From positions 1 through 64,000 of the forward strand of contig CBDHHC010000012.1 in assembly GCA_965263345.1 (NCBI GenBank): a stretch of DNA of 64,000 nt, written 5' to 3'. Below the pieces are notes generated by a model. It saw only the letters and a list, made by a program, of their open reading frames with translations. It was not told the origin of the DNA and ran no database searches. Positions 8,322 to 17,741 of the stretch are shown here, piece after piece. Numbering within the stretch: position 1 is the first letter of the stretch; each line of letters begins with the position of its first letter. The DNA comes from CBDHHC01 sp965263345 (GTDB taxonomy: Bacteria > Pseudomonadota > Alphaproteobacteria > Rhizobiales > CBDHHC01). The position numbers were made by a program, and so were the translations under genes.

Positions 8322-10298
8322 ATGACTCAGCAAAACTTGAAAACCATTTCTAATTCAGAAAAGGACTATACAGCTGCTGATATTGAAGTCCTAGAGGGCT
8401 TGGAACCTGTTCGCCGCAGACCAGGTATGTATATTGGCGGTACTGATGAAAAAGCACTTCATCACCTGTTTGCCGAGGTCATTGATAATTCCATGGATGA
8501 AGCTGTTGCAGGTCATGCGAACTGGATTGATGTTAATTTGTCGGATGATGGCTTTTTGACGGTTACTGATAATGGACGTGGCATTCCGATTGACCCACAC
8601 CCAAAGTATAAAAATAAATCCGCACTTGAAGTCATTATGACAACTCTGCATGCTGGTGGAAAGTTTGACTCAAAGGTCTATGAAACTTCTGGAGGCCTAC
8701 ATGGTGTTGGTGTTTCAGTGGTTAATGCACTTTCAGAAGTTTTAGAAGTTGAAGTTGCAAGAGGGCAAAAGCTTTATCGACAAACGTTCCAAAGAGGTCT
8801 TCCAGATGGACCTCTTAAAAAAGTCGGAGCAGTTAAGAACCGTCGTGGAACAAAAATTCGCTTTAAGCCTGATGATCAGATATTTAAAGGCTCTGCCAAC
8901 TTTACTCCGTCACGTTTGATGAAAATGGCCCGATCAAAAGCTTATCTGTTCGGTGGTGTTGAAATTCGCTGGTCATGTGATGAAAGTTTAATTGGTCCTA
9001 AAGATGACACACCAACCACAGCAGTTTTCCATTTTCCAGGTGGATTAAGGGACTTTCTTGAAAGCCGTATTAAAAATAATGTTCATGTTACCAAAGAAAT
9101 TTTTGCGGGGAAATTTGAACGTAAAGGCGGTCATGGTTCTCTTGAATGGGCCATATCATGGTTAGGAGATGCTGATGGTTTTATCAACTCATATTGTAAT
9201 ACGGTTCCTACACCTGAAGGAGGAACTCATGAAGCTGGTTTGAGGGCTGCACTCAATAAAGGTTTAAAAGCATATGGGGAACTTACAAATAATAAAAAAG
9301 CTAGCCAGATAAATGCAGATGATATTTTAACTTCTGCTGCCGGAATGTTATCAGTCTTTATTCGCGAACCAGAATTTCAAGGGCAAACAAAAGACAAACT
9401 GGCAACGACTGAAGCTACTCGGATTGTTGAGAATACTATTCGCGATGAATTCGATCATTGGCTAACTGCAAACCCTAACCAAGCCACTAAGCTACTCGAA
9501 TGGGTCATTGAGCGCGCTGAAGAACGTCTTCGCCGAAAGCGAGAAAAAGAAGTCAATCGTAAAACAGCAGTCAGAAAGTTAAGACTTCCGGGCAAACTTG
9601 CAGATTGTTCAAACTCTTCTCGTGAAGGGACCGAGATCTTTATTGTCGAGGGTGATAGTGCAGGTGGCTCAGCCAAACAGGCTCGAGATAGAAAAAGCCA
9701 AGCCGTTCTTCCTTTGAGAGGTAAGATTTTGAATGTCGCGAATGCAAGTGCAAGCAAAATGGCACAAAATCAACTTCTTGCTGATTTGATGCAGGCTCTT
9801 GGTTGTGGCAGTGGAGCATCCTATAATGATGAAGATTTACGATATGAAAAAGTAATTATTATGACTGACGCGGATGTTGATGGTGCACATATTGCTTCAC
9901 TGCTTATAACATTTTTCTATCGACAAATGCCAAGACTCATTGAAAACAACCATTTATACTTGGCAGTTCCACCGCTTTATAAAATCACACAAGGCACTAA
10001 AACAATTTATGCACGTGATGATCATCATAAAGATGAACTCATTGAGAATGATTTCTCTAGCCGCGGCAAAATAGAAATCTCCCGGTTTAAAGGCCTTGGC
10101 GAGATGATGCCTGCTCAGCTTAAAGAAACTACGATGAACCCAAATACACGCCTGTTGTTACGTGTAGAAGTTGCCGAAGATGAGATTAGCGTTACATCAC
10201 AAACTGTAGATCAACTAATGGGAAATAAACCTGAAGCACGTTTTTCTTTTATTCAGGAAAAAGCTGAATTTGTCAGTGAGGAAATATTGGATATTTAG
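8322..10298 (+). CDS. parE: DNA topoisomerase IV subunit B
   Basis: ParE provides the ATPase and Toprim part of topoisomerase IV, which decatenates daughter chromosomes with ParC. The GHKL ATPase carries EVIDNSMDEA, DNGRGIPID and GGLHGVGVSVVNALS. The Toprim region has EGDSAGGSAKQ and DADVDGAHIASLL, and the C-terminus has RFKGLGEM. At 658 residues it has ParE length; GyrB would be about 800. AAGGGG sits eight bases before the ATG. The adjacent genes are unrelated, and parC is not in the window. Confidence 0.95.
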   Translation: MTQQNLKTISNSEKDYTAADIEVLEGLEPVRRRPGMYIGGTDEKALHHLFAEVIDNSMDEAVAGHANWIDVNLSDDGFLTVTDNGRGIPIDPHPKYKNKSALEVIMTTLHAGGKFDSKVYETSGGLHGVGVSVVNALSEVLEVEVARGQKLYRQTFQRGLPDGPLKKVGAVKNRRGTKIRFKPDDQIFKGSANFTPSRLMKMARSKAYLFGGVEIRWSCDESLIGPKDDTPTTAVFHFPGGLRDFLESRIKNNVHVTKEIFAGKFERKGGHGSLEWAISWLGDADGFINSYCNTVPTPEGGTHEAGLRAALNKGLKAYGELTNNKKASQINADDILTSAAGMLSVFIREPEFQGQTKDKLATTEATRIVENTIRDEFDHWLTANPNQATKLLEWVIERAEERLRRKREKEVNRKTAVRKLRLPGKLADCSNSSREGTEIFIVEGDSAGGSAKQARDRKSQAVLPLRGKILNVANASASKMAQNQLLADLMQALGCGSGASYNDEDLRYEKVIIMTDADVDGAHIASLLITFFYRQMPRLIENNHLYLAVPPLYKITQGTKTIYARDDHHKDELIENDFSSRGKIEISRFKGLGEMMPAQLKETTMNPNTRLLLRVEVAEDEISVTSQTVDQLMGNKPEARFSFIQEKAEFVSEEILDI

Positions 10299-10413
10299 TT
10301 GTTCATATCATGTTATTTTCCTGAGAAAAATGACTCAATTTCACAATCTATACACTTGTGTACTTTATTGGCCATGTTTAGTTATATTTGTTTTAGAGAG
10401 TTAGGAAAAATTC

Positions 10414-11076
10414 ATGTTCATCGGCAGGCTTATTTATATCATTATATTTTTAGGTCTTTTAAGTGCAGCTGCTGTAACATTAGCCGGTTTTTTAGCCCCT
10501 ATTTATCCACCTGCTGAAATGTTCAACCACTTTAGGCTGTTTCTGATTTTAGGGCTGATCATATCTTTGACTGTTAGCCTCTTACTTAAGCATAGAGTAC
10601 TTGTCATTCTTTCCTCAGTTATAATGTCTGTGAATTTTATCTTTGTGATTCTTTCATGGAGTTATGCAAAGCCTACTATTGGTGCTCAAGCTATCGCGGG
10701 TGCAACGACGTTAAAGTTGATAAGTTTTAATATGCTTTATTCGAATCCTCGGTTAGATAAAATTGAGCAGTTTCTCCGGCAAGAGCACGCTGATATCGTC
10801 AATCTACAAGAGTTTAGCCCAAAACATGAAATTTTACTTTCGCGTCTGAAAGATATTTATCCTCATTCTTTTGCTTGCGGAAAACAATCTTATTATTGTG
10901 ACCTGGCGTTGTTGTCTAAGTACCCTTTAAAGGAACCAAAATCACTTTCAAGAACCTCTGTGAGACCTCAAATTATTTCAGCAAACATAATGGTTAAAAA
11001 TAACAAATATATCCAAGTTATTGGGACACATATTGCATGGCCTTTTCGTCCTTTTAAACAACACATATTAATATGA
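10414..11076 (+). CDS. endonuclease/exonuclease/phosphatase-family membrane protein, N-terminal part
   Basis: Two to three N-terminal membrane helices (residues about 5-95) precede the start of an EEP (DNase I-like) fold. LKLISFNMLYSN holds the catalytic Asn, NLQEF the metal-binding Glu and GTHIAWPF the catalytic His. The fold stops after FKQHILI, and the missing half is encoded in the next frame from about 11058. AGGA precedes the ATG. Together the parts give about 314 residues, the usual length for this inner-membrane EEP family. It is most likely one gene split by a one-base deletion, or a sequence error. Confidence 0.75.
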   Translation: MFIGRLIYIIIFLGLLSAAAVTLAGFLAPIYPPAEMFNHFRLFLILGLIISLTVSLLLKHRVLVILSSVIMSVNFIFVILSWSYAKPTIGAQAIAGATTLKLISFNMLYSNPRLDKIEQFLRQEHADIVNLQEFSPKHEILLSRLKDIYPHSFACGKQSYYCDLALLSKYPLKEPKSLSRTSVRPQIISANIMVKNNKYIQVIGTHIAWPFRPFKQHILI

Positions 11077-11357
11077 AATGGCTAAGCCAATATATCAATA
11101 AGATCCCTGGTTCGAAAATTATTATGGGTGACTTTAATCATACACCATGGTCATGGCGTTTAACTCAATTTGCACATACTTCTAATTTGAAAAGACATGG
11201 GACATTTATTAATAGCTGGCCAGCAACGAAACTCTTTCCAGTCCTGTTGATTGATCATGTGTTTTCTAGTGATGATATTGCAAATATTAATACTAAGACA
11301 GGCCCCCATTTGCATTCGGACCACCTTCCGATTATAAGTAAAGTTATTGTTAGGTAA
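11073..11357 (+). CDS. endonuclease/exonuclease/phosphatase-family protein, C-terminal part
   Basis: This frame carries the second half of the EEP catalytic site: IIMGDFNHTPWS (Asp and Asn), LIDHVFSS (Asp) and HSDHLPI (His). It lies in the frame one base behind the upstream part and overlaps it in ATGA. The fragment alone cannot form the four-layer sandwich. Homologues join it directly to the upstream piece, so I read it as a frameshifted remainder. Independent translation from the ATG at 11073 by coupling is possible but less likely. Confidence 0.7.
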   Translation: MKWLSQYINKIPGSKIIMGDFNHTPWSWRLTQFAHTSNLKRHGTFINSWPATKLFPVLLIDHVFSSDDIANINTKTGPHLHSDHLPIISKVIVR

Positions 11358-11662
11358 GCTGCTGTGAGTTTTTAGATCAATAAAACTACTTGAATAGTTT
11401 TATTCGAATTCCTATAAAAGCTTTGAAATATATTTACCATAGCGCAAAATCTGTATATGTTGCTAAATAGCATCAATATTTTACACATTTCTTTCATTAT
11501 GTAACAATATTTCATTAAATGATGTAGTACCATTTGACAAATGAAATCATCTATTTAATTTGCGTCATAGTTTTGTAGCTTATTGAATATATCAAACCTT
11601 CGTTGGACAACAAAATCAAATAGGCAGAAATTATTTTTAATTTCTGAGTTCTAAACTAGAAT
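11358..11662. other. intergenic region, presumed long 5' leader of the helicase gene
   Basis: These 305 AT-rich bases hold no ORF with coding features. A TTGACA lies at 11534-11539, but no good -10 follows at 16-18 bases. Cold-shock RNA helicases often have long leaders. Nothing specific is visible here. Confidence 0.35.
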
Positions 11663-12964
11663 ATGAGCTTTAAAGAATTAGGTCTTAGCACAAAAATTTG
11701 TACAGCCATTGAAGCTGCAGGTTTCACGGACGCAACTCCCATTCAAAAACAAGCGATACCTATCGCTTTAGAAGGTAGAGATGTGCTAGGTATTGCACAA
11801 ACTGGTACGGGCAAAACAGCATCATTTGTTTTGCCGATGTTACACCGGCTTGAAAAAGGGCGAGCTCGAGCAAGAATCCCACGCTCTTTGATACTTGCCC
11901 CGACAAGAGAGCTGGCTGCTCAAGTTGCAGATTCATTTAAACTTCTCGGTGCACAACATAAACTTACAGTTGCTTTGCTCATAGGCGGTGTCTCTTTTGA
12001 GGAACAAGACAGAAAGCTTGATCGCGGAGCAGATGTTGTTATTGCAACACCAGGCCGTTTACTTGATCATTTCCAAAGAGGTAAACTGCTTCTTACTGGC
12101 GTAGAAATTCTGGTTATAGATGAAGCAGACCGTATGCTGGATATGGGCTTTATTCCTGATATTGAACGTATATGTAAGGTTTTACCATTTACACGTCAGA
12201 CGTTATTTTTCTCTGCCACAATGCCAGCGGAAATACAAAGGTTAGTTGAGAATTTCCTACAAGCTCCAGAGACAATAGAAATTGCCCCACAATCAACAAC
12301 AGCTGGAACAATTACACAGCAATTTGCTATGACCTCTTCAGACCCTAAACTTAAGAGGCAAGCTTTAAGAGACATTATCAAGACTCAAGAGATCAAAAAT
12401 GCAATTATCTTTTGCAACAGAAAAAGAGATGTTTCCATTTTATTAAGATCTTTGCAAAAACACGACTTTAATGCAGGTGCTCTTCATGGAGATATGGACC
12501 AGCGTAATCGCACCTCAACATTAGAAGCTTTCAAATCAGGCAAGATTACATTTTTAGCTGCAAGTGATGTGGCTGCCCGTGGACTTGATATACCAGATGT
12601 TAGCCATGTTTTCAATTATGACCTTCCAATGCAGGCAGAAGATTACGTCCATAGGATTGGTAGAACAGGTCGAGCTGGGCGAAAGGGCTATGCAGCCACC
12701 TTGGTTACTAAGGAGGACAGGAAATCCTTAGGTGCAATCGAGAAGATATGTGGTGAACCTTTAACATGGATTAATTTACGCCAAGAGCAAAGTGATGCTG
12801 ACATTCAAAAGAAGAAAGACAGGAGAAACTCAAGAGCTGCATCAAAAATGAATTCAAATGATCGTCAGAAAAGCAAAAGTTCTTATGCAGAGAAAACGCA
12901 AGTTGGTTTTGCAGACCATGTTCCAGCTTTCGTACTACGATCTTTAAAACCTGCTCGAACGTAA
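11663..12964 (+). CDS. DEAD-box ATP-dependent RNA helicase, RhlE-like
   Basis: This protein unwinds RNA duplexes in ribosome assembly or mRNA decay. All core motifs are present in order: Q motif (TPIQKQAIP), AQTGTGKT, PTRELA, TPGR, DEAD, SAT, then domain 2 with IFCNRK, ARGLDIPDV and HRIGRTGRAG. The C-terminus (from about residue 375) is a basic, serine-rich RNA-binding tail. The 433-residue length and short tail fit the RhlE subgroup. It is monocistronic. I give no gene symbol because paralogues are hard to tell apart. Confidence 0.93.
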   Translation: MSFKELGLSTKICTAIEAAGFTDATPIQKQAIPIALEGRDVLGIAQTGTGKTASFVLPMLHRLEKGRARARIPRSLILAPTRELAAQVADSFKLLGAQHKLTVALLIGGVSFEEQDRKLDRGADVVIATPGRLLDHFQRGKLLLTGVEILVIDEADRMLDMGFIPDIERICKVLPFTRQTLFFSATMPAEIQRLVENFLQAPETIEIAPQSTTAGTITQQFAMTSSDPKLKRQALRDIIKTQEIKNAIIFCNRKRDVSILLRSLQKHDFNAGALHGDMDQRNRTSTLEAFKSGKITFLAASDVAARGLDIPDVSHVFNYDLPMQAEDYVHRIGRTGRAGRKGYAATLVTKEDRKSLGAIEKICGEPLTWINLRQEQSDADIQKKKDRRNSRAASKMNSNDRQKSKSSYAEKTQVGFADHVPAFVLRSLKPART

Positions 12965-13176
12965 TATAAAACCTGATATGTGCGGGCCATTGACACATTT
13001 ATCCCTTCACTTCCTATTGTCTTAGTAATATTTTATTAATTTAAAAAGATACTTTCTCTTACATTATGCTTTCGTAATTCAATAAAATAACACTGTGATT
13101 TAATAAGACTTTAACGCGTTTCATGCATAGTGTCCTGGTTAACATTAAATGTTGGCGTCAGGGGTGGAGAAATAAA

Positions 13177-14229
13177 TTGACTGTGTATGATTTTGAGCGA
13201 TCAGTAGCTATTGGTCAAAAAGCTTTTGATGATCTTAAAGATAACAAAATACCAACTGTACCTAAATTTTACGATCTTTGGTTTACCCATTTAACAGGTC
13301 ATAAGAAGCTCTTATCTAAAGCCATAAATGATGCTTTAGCAGACAATAGTGATTTATCAATTGAACTGATAGAAAATATCTATGACAAGTTCCTTTGTCC
13401 GTCAAAGAGTGGTGAAAAAGTCTCTGAAGTTGGAGATAAAATAGAGATTGAGTTAAAAGATGTCCTTGATCTTATGACTGGGATCTCTCAATCTACAGGA
13501 AATTATGTTGATGTATTAGATGGTATTGTTGGAGAGGTTAAGAATGTTTCATCTGCAGAACAACTAGGGAAATTACTATATGCTGTTGTTCAAGCCACAA
13601 GTGAAATGGCACACAATACAAAGCAGCTTGATGAGAAATTAAAAGATTCTTACCATCAAATTAACGACCTCAATCATAAATTACGAGAAATTCGTAGTGA
13701 GAACTTTACTGACGAACTTACTCGTATACCTAATCGAAAACGCTATAATGAATTTTTAAAGCAATCCATAGAGAATGCAAATAGACATCAAGTACCATTC
13801 TGTCTCGTTATGGTTGATATTGACCACTTTAAGAAATTCAATGATACGTATGGGCATCAAATTGGCGATCAAGTTCTTACTCTCGTCGCTCAAACCTTAC
13901 AATCACATATTTCTGATGACCATCTAGCTGCGCGATATGGCGGTGAAGAGTTCTCAATTATTCTGCCGAATATGTCTATTCCAGAAGCTCTAAAGATTGC
14001 TGATAAAATACGTATATCAGTTATGAATAGAGAATTATATCAAAAATCTACTGATATGAGCCTTGGTAAAATCACAATCTCTCTTGGTATCGCTAATTAT
14101 CGTGCCGGTGAAACAGGAGACGCCTTGGTAGAACGTGCAGATAAGTTGTTGTATCAAGCTAAGGCTGAGGGAAGAAATAAGGCTATTGGAGAAACAGAAG
14201 ATCATTCAAAATTGAGTGATGCATGCTAA
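13177..14229 (+). CDS. GGDEF-domain diguanylate cyclase
   Basis: The C-terminal about 165 residues form a GGDEF domain. It has FTDELTRIPNRKRYNEFL, the metal-binding MVDIDHFKKFNDTYGH and the active motif RYGGEEFSI, so synthesis of cyclic di-GMP is expected. The residues before GGEEF (SDDHLAARY) lack the RxxD inhibitory site. The N-terminal half is helical with a coiled-coil stretch (about 140-190) and no recognised sensor or membrane helix. I chose TTG at 13177 because GGAG lies seven bases upstream. An ATG at 13123 adds 18 residues but has no ribosome-binding site. Confidence 0.88.
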   Translation: MTVYDFERSVAIGQKAFDDLKDNKIPTVPKFYDLWFTHLTGHKKLLSKAINDALADNSDLSIELIENIYDKFLCPSKSGEKVSEVGDKIEIELKDVLDLMTGISQSTGNYVDVLDGIVGEVKNVSSAEQLGKLLYAVVQATSEMAHNTKQLDEKLKDSYHQINDLNHKLREIRSENFTDELTRIPNRKRYNEFLKQSIENANRHQVPFCLVMVDIDHFKKFNDTYGHQIGDQVLTLVAQTLQSHISDDHLAARYGGEEFSIILPNMSIPEALKIADKIRISVMNRELYQKSTDMSLGKITISLGIANYRAGETGDALVERADKLLYQAKAEGRNKAIGETEDHSKLSDAC

Positions 14230-14266
14230 GTTCGCATTTTTCTACGTTCGTATTATATGCTGACTT

Positions 14267-14653
14267 TTATTGCTTAAAGTTTTGAAATTCTGTGTCAGAT
14301 GCGGGTTTGATTTCTACAGACTCTCCGCAACCACAAGCACTTGTCTGATTTGGATTATTAAATACGAACCCTGATGAGAGTGTTTCTACTTTATAATCCA
14401 TTTCTGTTCCCAAAAGAAATAGTACTGCTTTGCTATCAATAAATAGGGTCACACCTTTATCCTCAACGACTTCATCGAGAGGATTTTTTTCTGTTGCATA
14501 TTCCATTGTATATTCCATACCAGCACAGCCACCGTTTTTAACGCCTACGCGCAAACCGGCAATATGTTGCTCAGAATTTTCAATAATATGTGTGATGCGC
14601 TTAGCGGCTTCATCACTTAAGCTCATTACTTTAGGCTTTAATCTTTGCGTCAT
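14267..14653 (-). CDS. sufA: A-type iron-sulfur carrier of the SUF system
   Basis: SufA/IscA-family proteins carry an assembled Fe-S cluster from the SufBCD scaffold to apo-enzymes. The three invariant cysteines are present: C43 in GGCAGM and C107/C109 in the C-terminal ACGCGES. The 128-residue size is normal. It is the last gene of the iscR-to-sufA operon and lies 35 bases after sufT. Confidence 0.93.
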   Translation of the reverse strand: MTQRLKPKVMSLSDEAAKRITHIIENSEQHIAGLRVGVKNGGCAGMEYTMEYATEKNPLDEVVEDKGVTLFIDSKAVLFLLGTEMDYKVETLSSGFVFNNPNQTSACGCGESVEIKPASDTEFQNFKQ

Positions 14654-14688
14654 TGTTTTCTCGAACTATTTTTGCTGAGTAGATGCAC

Positions 14689-15114
14689 TTAATAAAACAT
14701 ATTCAGTGCTACACGCGCTTCATCAGACATTCTATCAGTTGTCCATGGTGGGTCAAACACCAAGTTAACCTTCACATCAAACACTCCAGGAACAGAACGA
14801 ACTGCATTTTCTACCCAAATAGGCATTTCTCCTGCTACTGGACACCCAGGAGCCGTTAATGTCATATCAACCTCAACATTACGATCATCATCGACATCTA
14901 TGCGATAAATCAATCCTAATTCATAAATATCGCAAGGGATTTCAGGATCATAAACAGTTTTGAGAGCAGCAACCATATCATTTGTTAGGCGTTCAATTTC
15001 TTCTTCACCTAATGCAGGTTGGGCGTCTGTAGCTTCTGATGCCTTTTGTGACTCAGCCGTAGATTGTTCTGGCTCTCTCGTCTCTTGATCGTTATCTTGA
15101 TCTGACATTGTCAT
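14689..15114 (-). CDS. sufT: SUF-associated MIP18/DUF59 protein
   Basis: This is the DUF59 (MIP18-like) protein of suf operons, which helps mature Fe-S proteins. After an acidic, glutamine-rich N-terminal tail of about 35 residues comes the DUF59 fold with TVYDPEIPCDIYELGLIY (C61) and the hallmark TLTAPGCPVAGEMP (C91). SUF operons of alphaproteobacteria carry it between sufS and sufA, as here. A second ATG two codons in may be the real start. Confidence 0.9.
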   Translation of the reverse strand: MTMSDQDNDQETREPEQSTAESQKASEATDAQPALGEEEIERLTNDMVAALKTVYDPEIPCDIYELGLIYRIDVDDDRNVEVDMTLTAPGCPVAGEMPIWVENAVRSVPGVFDVKVNLVFDPPWTTDRMSDEARVALNMFY

Positions 15115-15134
15115 TTACTCTCTTTTATAAAAAA

Positions 15135-16388
15135 CTACGCAAAGAAACTCTCGGCTTTTTCCAAGGCTTCAGCTAAATTATCAACTTCCTGAAGTGTATT
15201 ATACATCCCAAATGATGCTCGACATGTGGATGTTAAACCAAAGCGATTTAATAGAGGTTCTGTACAATGGCTTCCAGCGCGCACAGCGATACCAAAACGG
15301 TCAATAATTGTGCTCACATCGTGGGCATGTGCACCAGCCATTGTGAATGATAAAATACTTCCTTTTCCAGGTGCTTTACCTATGATTTGAATATTTTTTA
15401 AGGCCTCAATACGTTCATGCGCATATTTAATAAGTTTATCTTCGTGTGTTTTTATCGCTTCTCGGCCTCTTTTCATAATATAATCAACTGCCACCCCTAA
15501 TCCTATGGCTTGAACTATTGGTGGTGTTCCTGCTTCGAAACGATGTGGGGGCTCTGCGTATGTTATATTATCCGTGGCTACAGCTCCAATCATTTCACCG
15601 CCCCCCATATACGGAGGCATTTCTTCAAGTAATTCTTTTTTGGCATATAGGATGCCGATACCTGAAGGCCCGTATAGTTTATGTCCAGTCATTACATAGA
15701 AATCAGCATCAAGATCTTGAACATCTACGGGCAAGTGTACCGCGCCTTGGCTGCCATCGACCAAGACTTTAATCCCACGATCATGGGCAATTTTAATAAC
15801 TTCTTTTATTGGCACTATTGTCCCTAGAACATTAGACATATGAGTAATAGCTACCATACGGGTTTTAGGTGTTAAGCATTTTTCAAATTCTTCTAACGAA
15901 AAGGACCCATCATCTGCAACAGGTACCCACTTTATAACAGCACCTTTTCTCTCTCGATGAAAATGCCATGGTACTATGTTAGAATGATGTTCCATGATTG
16001 TTAAAACAATCTCATCGTCTTTTCCAATCACCATTCCGCCATATGATTGCGCAACCAAGTTAATTGCTTCAGTTGCATTTTTGGTAAAGATAATCTGCTC
16101 ATCAGATAGAGCATTTAAAAATGTTGCAATTATTTTACGGGCATTTTCATAATTTGTAGTTGCAACACTACTTAGATAATGTAACCCACGATGCACATTT
16201 GAATATTCTTCACCATATGCTTTTTGGATTGCATCAAGGACACATTTAGGCTTTTGGGCAGATGCTCCATTATCAAGATATACGAGTGGTTTGCCATGAA
16301 CTTTCGTTTGCAAAATTGGAAAGTCCTGACGTATTGCCTCTACATCATAATCAATTGTAGCTGAACCTAATAGATCATCTGCCTTCAT
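15135..16388 (-). CDS. sufS: cysteine desulfurase SufS
   Basis: SufS takes sulfur from cysteine with pyridoxal phosphate and delivers it as a persulfide to the scaffold. The PLP lysine is K237 in MTGHKLYGPSG. The persulfide cysteine is C375 in RAGSHCTEP, in the type II (SufS) context. MEHHSNIVPWHF and DGSQGAVH are further family blocks. At 417 residues it is full length. No sufE is in the operon, so another sulfur acceptor must serve. It is six bases from sufD. Confidence 0.95.
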   Translation of the reverse strand: MKADDLLGSATIDYDVEAIRQDFPILQTKVHGKPLVYLDNGASAQKPKCVLDAIQKAYGEEYSNVHRGLHYLSSVATTNYENARKIIATFLNALSDEQIIFTKNATEAINLVAQSYGGMVIGKDDEIVLTIMEHHSNIVPWHFHRERKGAVIKWVPVADDGSFSLEEFEKCLTPKTRMVAITHMSNVLGTIVPIKEVIKIAHDRGIKVLVDGSQGAVHLPVDVQDLDADFYVMTGHKLYGPSGIGILYAKKELLEEMPPYMGGGEMIGAVATDNITYAEPPHRFEAGTPPIVQAIGLGVAVDYIMKRGREAIKTHEDKLIKYAHERIEALKNIQIIGKAPGKGSILSFTMAGAHAHDVSTIIDRFGIAVRAGSHCTEPLLNRFGLTSTCRASFGMYNTLQEVDNLAEALEKAESFFA

Positions 16389-16393
16389 TATCT

Positions 16394-17731
16394 TTAACCT
16401 TTACCTTTCGCAAGCCATTGGGCAGCAATATCAGAGAATTTCTCTCTTATATTTTCATCATCAATTAATTCAAATGCTTCTCCTATAAATGCCTGCACGA
16501 GTAATGAGCGTGCTTGCTGATCAGGTATACCTCTTGCTTTAAGATAGAAGAGTAACTCTTCATCAATTTGCCCTGATGTTGCTCCATGTCCACAAACAAC
16601 ATCATCTGCAAAAATTTCCAATTCAGGTTTTGCATCAAATTCAGCTGTTTCTGATAGTAACAAAGCTTGCGCCATCTGCTTGCCATCTGTTTTTTGGGCA
16701 ATTGGCTTGACCATTAATTTACCCTGGAAGACACCTGTTGCATTATCATCCATAACCCCTTTGTAAAGCTCGCGGCTTTCACAATGAGGAACAGCGTGGT
16801 CAATAACAAGCGTTGTATCACTATGCTGTTCACCCCTTCCTAAAAATGTGCTGCCAAAATTTAAACTTGCATGCTCGCCAGAGAAGGTTACGTAGAGTTG
16901 ATTTCGAGAAAGTTTCGCACCTGTTGTCAGTTGAAAGGCCTTATAACTCGCATTTTCCTCAATCTGTGTTTGCCACACAGATAAATGATTATCACCTTGT
17001 CCTTCATTCTGAATTTTATGGTGTGTTAGCTCTGCTGCTTTGGCAATTTTCACATCAGTTACACTATTTGTTTGAAAACTGCACTCACCCAATGTTGCAT
17101 ACTGCTCAATGATTGTGGCTTGCGTCCCTTCTTGCAGCTCAATATAATTTCTGATGTTTACAGATCTGCTGCTTTGCCCAGCATTAAGATACAAAATATG
17201 AATTGGTTTTTCCAAATTATTGGAGGAAATGTTAATTGATACGCCATCTGTTAGAAGAGCAGAGTTTAAGGTAATGATCGGATCACTTTCAGCGGTTTCT
17301 GTTGACCCTGATAGCTTATGTTTAATCCACTCAGGGGTTTCCTCAAAGATTTCACTTAGTGATTTAACATCAATACCTTCACCATAACCGAATGCATCAC
17401 AACGGTATTGACCATTAATAAAAATCAAACGATGGCATTCCAAGTCTTTGAATGTTCCAAGAACTTTTTGCAAGTCTTGTTCTGTAATCTCAATATCACT
17501 AGATGTTTCATCTATTATTGGGAATGTTTCTGTAATTGCCGAACGTAAATCTGTATATTTCCAAGCCTCTACTCTGCGGTCAGGCAATCCCTCTTTCTCA
17601 AAAAGAGACATTGCTTGCTTACGCTGACTTTTAATTTCTGCAGAACCAGGCAATGCATCAATATTGTTTTCAAATTGATCAAGAAGGCCTTGCTCTGCTT
17701 TGGTTTTGGTTATTTGTGCTGTCATGCTCAT
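16394..17731 (-). CDS. sufD: Fe-S assembly scaffold subunit SufD
   Basis: SufD pairs with SufB and SufC in the SufBC2D scaffold. The beta-helix core typical of the SufB/SufD family is recognisable: FLGRGEQHSDTTLVIDHAVPHCESRELYKGVMDDNATGVFQGKLMVKPIAQKTDGKQ and the end VVCGHGATSGQIDEELLFYLKARG. The N-terminus has the Trp-rich RRVEAWKYTDLR block. 445 residues is normal. It sits ten bases after sufC. Confidence 0.94.
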   Translation of the reverse strand: MSMTAQITKTKAEQGLLDQFENNIDALPGSAEIKSQRKQAMSLFEKEGLPDRRVEAWKYTDLRSAITETFPIIDETSSDIEITEQDLQKVLGTFKDLECHRLIFINGQYRCDAFGYGEGIDVKSLSEIFEETPEWIKHKLSGSTETAESDPIITLNSALLTDGVSINISSNNLEKPIHILYLNAGQSSRSVNIRNYIELQEGTQATIIEQYATLGECSFQTNSVTDVKIAKAAELTHHKIQNEGQGDNHLSVWQTQIEENASYKAFQLTTGAKLSRNQLYVTFSGEHASLNFGSTFLGRGEQHSDTTLVIDHAVPHCESRELYKGVMDDNATGVFQGKLMVKPIAQKTDGKQMAQALLLSETAEFDAKPELEIFADDVVCGHGATSGQIDEELLFYLKARGIPDQQARSLLVQAFIGEAFELIDDENIREKFSDIAAQWLAKGKG

Positions 17732-17741
17732 TTATTCCTTC

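Noticed and set aside
11534..11562. TTGACA as a promoter for the helicase gene
   Set aside because: No acceptable -10 box follows at 16-18 bases, so I do not call it.
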